From Campylobacteraceae bacterium (GTDB lineage: Bacteria > Campylobacterota > Campylobacteria > Campylobacterales > Sulfurospirillaceae), in NCBI GenBank assembly GCA_027013265.1, contig JALUXQ010000156.1, positions 1 through 9,738 of the forward strand: DNA of 9,738 bases, in the 5' to 3' direction. This document shows positions 6,215 through 9,738 of the stretch, in pieces. Made by a program: the position numbers and the translations under genes. Below the pieces are notes generated by a model. The model ran no database searches. It was not told the DNA's origin and was given only the letters and a program-made list of their open reading frames with translations. Positions within the stretch are counted from its first letter, which is position 1, and each line of letters opens with the position of its first letter.

Positions 6215-7462
6215 GTGAAAAAGGTATATTTTAAAACATTTGGATGTAGAACAAATATCTATGATACTCAAATCATGATGCAGTCTTTAGATAAAGAAGA
6301 TTTCGTATTGGTTAAAAGTGAAGATGAGGCTGATGTTGTGGTGGTGAACTCTTGTACTGTCACAAATGGAGCAGATGTGAGTGCGAGAGGTTACATAAAT
6401 ACACTAAATAGAAAAGGCAAGAGAGTTTTCATCGGTGGCTGTGGAGCTCTTAGCAAAGGTGAGGAACTTTTCAAAAAAGATAAAGTTTTTGGAGTTTTTG
6501 GGCATTCTGAAAAGGAAAATTTAAACAAACTCCTCAAGAAAAGTGAGAGATTTGTCCGGATTGGAGATTTGAAATCTTTAGATAAGACTATAGTTGAGGA
6601 TTATCTAGGAAAAAGCAAGGCTTTCATAAAGATACAAGAGGGGTGCAATTTTAGATGTAGCTACTGTATCATTCCTTATGTTAGAGGAGACGCGAGAAGC
6701 CAAGATGAAGATAAGATTATAGAACAAATCGAAAAGTTAGCAAGCAACGGCTTTGGAGAATTTGTACTAAGTGGCACAAACATAGGAAGCTATGGAAGAG
6801 ACAAGAGCAGTTCTCTTGGTAAACTGTTGCAAAAAATTGGCAAAATCAGAGGTGTAAGAAGAGTGCGACTCGGTAGTATCGAGCCTATACAAATAGATGA
6901 TGATTTTAAAGAGATTTTAGGTGAGCCTTGGCTGGAAAAACATCTGCACATAGCCCTTCAACATACCAGTGAAAAGATGCTGAAAATCATGAAAAGAAGA
7001 AACAATGCCAAAGATGATTTGGCACTATTTTATGAGTTGGAAAATCTAGGATATGCGATAGGCACTGACTTTATAGTCGGACACCCTGGTGAAACACAAG
7101 AGGTGTGGGATGAGGCTATAAAGAGGATAAAAGAGTTTCCTTTGACGCATATACACTCCTTTACATACTCCAAAAGAGATGGAACTCCCTCGGCAAGTAT
7201 GGATGGCATGGTACAAGGAAATATAGCCAAATCAAGAATGAAAGAGTTAAATAGTATAATAGAGCGAAAAAACTTGAATTTTAGAGTGAAAAACAGAGTC
7301 CCTTTGGAGATTTTAGTGGAAGATAAAAAGGATGATTTTTATATAGGTTATGATCAATTTTATAACAAAATGCACATAAAATCAGAGGTGGATATAACAA
7401 AAGAGTGGCTAAATATAGGAGAATATGATGTTAAAGAAGATGGTAACTGGGCTAAATTTTAA
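6215..7462 (+). CDS. mtaB: MtaB-like tRNA methylthiotransferase (t6A37 to ms2t6A37)
   Basis: MtaB is a radical-SAM methylthiotransferase that adds a 2-methylthio group to t6A37 of ANN-decoding tRNAs, notably tRNA-Lys(UUU). The 415-aa protein starts with GTG directly after the aroB stop (TAG-GTG); GAGGGA at 6199-6204 is a plausible ribosome site, 10 nt away. The N-terminal MTTase domain supplies the auxiliary cluster cysteines C11 (KTFGCRTN), C47 (VNSCTVTN) and C76 (GGCGAL). The radical-SAM motif is CNFRCSYC (C144, C148, C151). SIEP is at 221-224, LQHTSEKMLKIMKRR at 248-262 and DFIVGHPGET at 285-294. A TRAM-like RNA-binding tail lies at about 362-411. The KTFGCRTN form and the length fit MtaB better than MiaB or RimO, but substrate choice within the family is inferred. 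The last 35 nt overlap the start of the FtsH-like gene. Confidence 0.9.
   Translation: MKKVYFKTFGCRTNIYDTQIMMQSLDKEDFVLVKSEDEADVVVVNSCTVTNGADVSARGYINTLNRKGKRVFIGGCGALSKGEELFKKDKVFGVFGHSEKENLNKLLKKSERFVRIGDLKSLDKTIVEDYLGKSKAFIKIQEGCNFRCSYCIIPYVRGDARSQDEDKIIEQIEKLASNGFGEFVLSGTNIGSYGRDKSSSLGKLLQKIGKIRGVRRVRLGSIEPIQIDDDFKEILGEPWLEKHLHIALQHTSEKMLKIMKRRNNAKDDLALFYELENLGYAIGTDFIVGHPGETQEVWDEAIKRIKEFPLTHIHSFTYSKRDGTPSASMDGMVQGNIAKSRMKELNSIIERKNLNFRVKNRVPLEILVEDKKDDFYIGYDQFYNKMHIKSEVDITKEWLNIGEYDVKEDGNWAKF
7417..7421 (+). promoter_or_regulatory. Ribosome binding site for the FtsH-like gene
   Basis: AGGAG lies inside the mtaB tail. It is 3 nt from the ATG at 7425 and 6 nt from the ATG at 7428, so 7428 is the likelier start. 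A third ATG at 7440 is 18 nt away and too distant. Confidence 0.65.
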
Positions 7463-9107
7463 ATCTAAAAAGCTTTTAGTATCTATTATGGCTCTTAGTG
7501 TAGTAGTGATTCTTATGGTGTTTGGATATATAAAGAATGCACCAACAATCATCAATCTCAACTACTATGAACAACTTCTAAATGCAAACATGATAAAAAA
7601 AGCCAAGATAGAGCAAAATGAGGTGATTTTATACACTCCAAATGGATCATTTGTTATAGCAAAAGATGGTATAGAGATAAAAAAACTTCTCAAAAATGTT
7701 CCTATTGAAACAGTGAGCGATAGCACTTTTGTGGATGACATGCTATCTATGGCACTTCTGTTTATTTTATTTTTAGTCATAATGATTGTAGTCAAAAAAA
7801 GACAAGCAAAAGAGTTGAAAAATATAGAGCAAAACGAACAAAGGGCATTTTCTCTTGATACTATGTCATCGTTTGACATACACCCTGCGCGCTCTAAAGT
7901 AAAATTCGGTGATGTTGCGGGCATAAAAGAGGTCAAAGAGGAGCTAGAAGAGATAGTTGATTTTTTGAAATTTCCTATGAAATACAAACAATATGGCATC
8001 TCACTTCCAAGAGGAGTTTTGCTCATTGGACCTCCTGGAGTCGGCAAGACACTCATTGCAAAAGCAGTCGCGGGTGAGGCAAATGTTCCATTTTTCTACC
8101 AAAGTGGTGCCAGTTTTGTGCAAATATATGTGGGTATGGGAGCCAAAAGAGTTAGAGAACTTTTTGCTCATGCAAAGGCTTATGCGCCCTCTATCATCTT
8201 TATAGATGAGATAGATGCTGTCGGTAAGGCGAGGGGAGGCATGCGAAATGATGAAAGAGAATCCACGCTAAATCAACTCTTAACAGAGATGGATGGTTTT
8301 GAAGATAGTAGCGGAGTTATAGTCATAGGTGCTACAAATAAGATAGACATCATAGATGAAGCCTTGCTTCGTTCGGGTAGGTTTGACAGGAGAGTTTTTA
8401 TACCACTTCCTGACCTGCAAGATAGGGTTGATATATTGAAAGTTTATCTCAAAGACAAACCGTACTCGGCAAAGATTGATGAAGTGGCTAAGATGAGTGT
8501 TGGTTTTTCAGGAGCAGCGCTTTCTACTTTGGTAAATGAGGCCGCCATAAATGCACTTAGAAGAGATAGCAGGATTATAGAAAATGATGATTTTTTTGCT
8601 GTCAAGACAAAAGTTTTATTGGGAAAAACAAAGGTTTTGAGTTTTAGTGATGAAGAGAAAAAGATACAGTCTTTGTACCAAGGAGCCAAGGCTCTTTGTG
8701 CATATTGGTTTGAGGTTGATTTTGATAAGATAACCATCGTAAATGATAGACTAAAAGAGATAGATACAGAGATAGAGTCTAAAACAAGTATGCTCTCCAA
8801 GATAAAAGTATATCTATCGGGCATAGTAGCAACAAAGATAAAGTACAATGAAAAATTTACAAACTCAACACAAGATTTAAAAAGAGCTACAACGCTAGCA
8901 CAAAGTATGGTAGAAAACTACGGTATGGGAGATAGCATCTTGCCAACTCAAGCTGATATAGAAAAGATATTGAGCGACTCGTACCGTGAAGTTGAAGTCT
9001 TTTTGCTTGGCATGGAGCAACCACTAGAAAAAATCTCACAAATACTCTACACCAAAGAGAGCATCAGCAAAGAAGAGATGAAAAGTTTTATGCATGAAGT
9101 TTTTTAG
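7428..9107 (+). CDS. FtsH-like membrane AAA ATPase without the zinc-protease motif
   Basis: FtsH is a hexameric inner-membrane AAA ATPase fused to an M41 zinc protease. This 559-aa homologue has that layout: membrane segment 16-35, short periplasmic domain 36-104, membrane segment 105-122, then the AAA module. Walker A GPPGVGKT is at 201-208, the aromatic pore loop YVG at 234-236, Walker B IIFIDEID at 256-263, and the second region of homology ends in GRFDRR with arginine-finger candidates R318 and R321. All ATPase residues are intact. In the protease part, where FtsH has YHEAGH, this protein has YQGAKA (417-422, nt 8676-8693), so both zinc histidines and the catalytic glutamate are lost; the third-ligand aspartate appears kept (D483, STQDL). 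It is shorter than typical FtsH (about 640 aa). It should therefore unfold or remodel membrane proteins, or act as a scaffold, but not cleave. It overlaps mtaB by 35 nt and bioV by 14 nt. From memory, similar short FtsH-like proteins occur at this locus in Helicobacter and Campylobacter; a separate true FtsH is expected elsewhere. Confidence 0.88.
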   Translation: MLKKMVTGLNFKSKKLLVSIMALSVVVILMVFGYIKNAPTIINLNYYEQLLNANMIKKAKIEQNEVILYTPNGSFVIAKDGIEIKKLLKNVPIETVSDSTFVDDMLSMALLFILFLVIMIVVKKRQAKELKNIEQNEQRAFSLDTMSSFDIHPARSKVKFGDVAGIKEVKEELEEIVDFLKFPMKYKQYGISLPRGVLLIGPPGVGKTLIAKAVAGEANVPFFYQSGASFVQIYVGMGAKRVRELFAHAKAYAPSIIFIDEIDAVGKARGGMRNDERESTLNQLLTEMDGFEDSSGVIVIGATNKIDIIDEALLRSGRFDRRVFIPLPDLQDRVDILKVYLKDKPYSAKIDEVAKMSVGFSGAALSTLVNEAAINALRRDSRIIENDDFFAVKTKVLLGKTKVLSFSDEEKKIQSLYQGAKALCAYWFEVDFDKITIVNDRLKEIDTEIESKTSMLSKIKVYLSGIVATKIKYNEKFTNSTQDLKRATTLAQSMVENYGMGDSILPTQADIEKILSDSYREVEVFLLGMEQPLEKISQILYTKESISKEEMKSFMHEVF

Positions 9108-9603
9108 TGGATTTTGTTTTAATGATGAACAAGAGCTCTTCAAAGAGTGGCTAGAAGAGGGTGATTTTGTAGTTTCAGGATTTAGTTATGGCGCTATCAA
9201 AGCTTTTGAATATGCTCTTAAAAGAAGAGTCAGAGTAGATAAGCTACAACTATTTTCACCAGCATTTTTTCAAGACAAAGATGAAAAATTTAAAAGATTG
9301 CAAACCATCTCTTTTAGAAAAGATAGCGAAAGTTATATAAAAAAATTTCTAGCAAAAACACTAAATCCGAGCAATATAAGTATAGAAAAATACTATAAGC
9401 AAGGAACAGCAAAAGAGCTAGAAGAGTTACTAAACTACATTTGGAAAGAAGAAAAAATCAAATCCCTAAATGACAAAGGCACCACAATAGAAGTATATCT
9501 AGGAGAAATTGATAAAATCATAAATCCAGCCAAAGCCCTAGATTTCTTCAAACCTTTCGCAGATATATACTACATAAAAATGAGGGGACATATACTAAGA
9601 TAG
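9094..9603 (+). CDS. bioV: BioV-type pimeloyl-ACP methyl ester esterase
   Basis: BioV is a compact alpha/beta-hydrolase known from Helicobacter that removes the methyl group from pimeloyl-ACP methyl ester, the step done by BioH in E. coli, and so releases the precursor for biotin ring assembly. The 169-aa protein begins MKFFSGFCF and has a nucleophile elbow GFSYG with S31, an acid candidate D140 (GEIDKIIN) and H166 (MRGHILR), a full triad in the right order. LQLFSPAFFQ (51-60) is the strand and loop after the elbow that I associate with this family. The ATG at 9094 is the only start available, since TGA at 9079-9081 closes the frame just upstream. It overlaps the FtsH-like gene by 14 nt without a clear Shine-Dalgarno site, implying translational coupling. 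No other bio gene is in the window. Assignment rests on recognition of the family and triad, not on an alignment; another small serine esterase is the alternative. Confidence 0.82.
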   Translation: MKFFSGFCFNDEQELFKEWLEEGDFVVSGFSYGAIKAFEYALKRRVRVDKLQLFSPAFFQDKDEKFKRLQTISFRKDSESYIKKFLAKTLNPSNISIEKYYKQGTAKELEELLNYIWKEEKIKSLNDKGTTIEVYLGEIDKIINPAKALDFFKPFADIYYIKMRGHILR

Positions 9604-9615
9604 TATTATTTAGTA

Positions 9616-9640
9616 TTGGAAACTATACTTTCCAAACTTT
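9616..9640 (+). terminator. Probable intrinsic terminator after bioV
   Basis: TTGGAAA (9616-9622) and TTTCCAA (9629-9635) form a perfect 7-bp stem with a 6-nt loop, starting 12 nt after the bioV stop. Downstream comes AC, then TTTT (9638-9641 region) and an AT-rich tract. The stem is AT-rich and modest, and the T run is short, but the position at the end of the plus-strand block fits. Confidence 0.5.
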
Positions 9641-9656
9641 TAATATTTGTCTGGTT

Positions 9657-9738
9657 TTATATATCATGTTTTTTAGGATAATCAAAAAATAGGATTTTAC
9701 CACTGTTCTCTCTTATCTCTTTGAAACAAGTTGTTTCA
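9657..9738 (-). CDS. Possible 3' end of a minus-strand gene (partial, hypothetical)
   Basis: Read on the minus strand from the window edge, one frame is open for 26 codons and stops at TAA (9659-9657); the other two frames close quickly. The visible tail ends SGKILFFDYPKKHDI, a composition that could be a real C-terminus. It would converge on bioV with a 53-nt gap that contains the 9616-9635 hairpin. A run of this length can arise by chance in AT-rich DNA, no family is recognised, and the start is outside the window. The alternative is a plain intergenic region with a plus-strand promoter (see GATAAT near 9676). Confidence 0.33.
   Translation of the reverse strand, partial: ETTCFKEIRENSGKILFFDYPKKHDI
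9722..9738. repeat. 17-bp palindrome at the window edge
   Basis: TGAAACAA (9722-9729) and TTGTTTCA (9731-9738) are perfect inverted repeats around a single G (9730). It could be an operator half-cut by the window, part of a longer hairpin, or a chance palindrome inside a coding tail. The repeat ends exactly at the last base, so its true length cannot be judged. Confidence 0.4.

Noticed and set aside
7565..8056. Open minus-strand frame (163 codons) opposite the start of the FtsH-like gene
   Set aside because: It is antisense to the membrane segments and Walker A region; it has no family likeness and no start signal.
8676..8693. Loss of the protease motif as a sign that the FtsH-like gene is a pseudogene
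   Set aside because: The frame is intact over 559 codons, every ATPase motif is kept, and start and end overlap functional neighbours, so specialised loss of proteolysis is more likely than decay.
8444..8848. Open minus-strand frame (134 codons) opposite the C-terminal part of the FtsH-like gene
   Set aside because: Antisense to a continuous coding frame; the hydrophobic, serine-rich composition is what the reverse complement of a charged helical region gives.
9672..9690. Plus-strand promoter around GATAAT near 9676
   Set aside because: It matches a -10 box at five of six positions, but such matches are common in AT-rich DNA, no -35 box or downstream start codon is visible, and the opposite strand may be coding.
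1..9738. CRISPR array, insertion sequence, tRNA/rRNA gene, prophage or defence genes
   Set aside because: I saw no regularly spaced repeats, transposase motifs, terminal inverted repeats around genes, cloverleaf-like segments or defence domains; nearly all the sequence is occupied by recognisable core genes.

Overview
The window is AT-rich and densely coded, and it reads as chromosomal core DNA of a Campylobacterota (Epsilonproteobacteria) bacterium. The evidence for that lineage is the gene set and order. A tgt gene sits divergent from an RCK-domain protein of the COG3400 type, followed by aroB, mtaB, a short FtsH-like AAA protein and a compact BioV-type esterase. From memory, Helicobacter pylori and Campylobacter jejuni keep much of this order, usually with an MscS-type channel gene between aroB and mtaB that is absent here. 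I cannot fix the genus. A free-living Sulfurimonas- or Sulfurovum-like organism is plausible but unproven.

Layout. Positions 1-1238 (+) carry hisD, cut at its 5' end by the window edge. It converges on a two-gene minus-strand unit, tgt (3646-2522) then a membrane-anchored TAXI-type solute-binding protein (2522-1245). The two stop codons are 6 nt apart and both lie inside one hairpin (1228-1254). A 33-nt divergent gap (3647-3679) with an extended -10 element separates tgt from the plus-strand block: COG3400-like protein (3680-5089), an 81-nt gap, aroB (5171-6214), mtaB (6215-7462), FtsH-like ATPase (7428-9107) and bioV (9094-9603). The last four genes abut or overlap and look translationally coupled. 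A hairpin after bioV (9616-9635) probably ends the unit. The last 80 bases may hold the 3' end of a minus-strand gene.

Functions. The window mixes amino-acid synthesis (HisD, histidine; AroB, shikimate pathway), tRNA anticodon-loop modification (Tgt at position 34, MtaB at position 37), biotin synthesis (BioV) and envelope or regulatory proteins (TAXI protein, RCK protein, FtsH-like AAA protein). It is housekeeping content; there is no mobile element, CRISPR array, tRNA or rRNA.

The most unusual points are these. The FtsH-like protein keeps all ATPase motifs but has lost the zinc-protease HExxH motif. The TAXI protein has membrane segments at both ends and no TRAP permease beside it. The RCK protein has a C-terminal region that looks like a degenerate universal-stress-protein fold. 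I found no clear undescribed multi-gene system.
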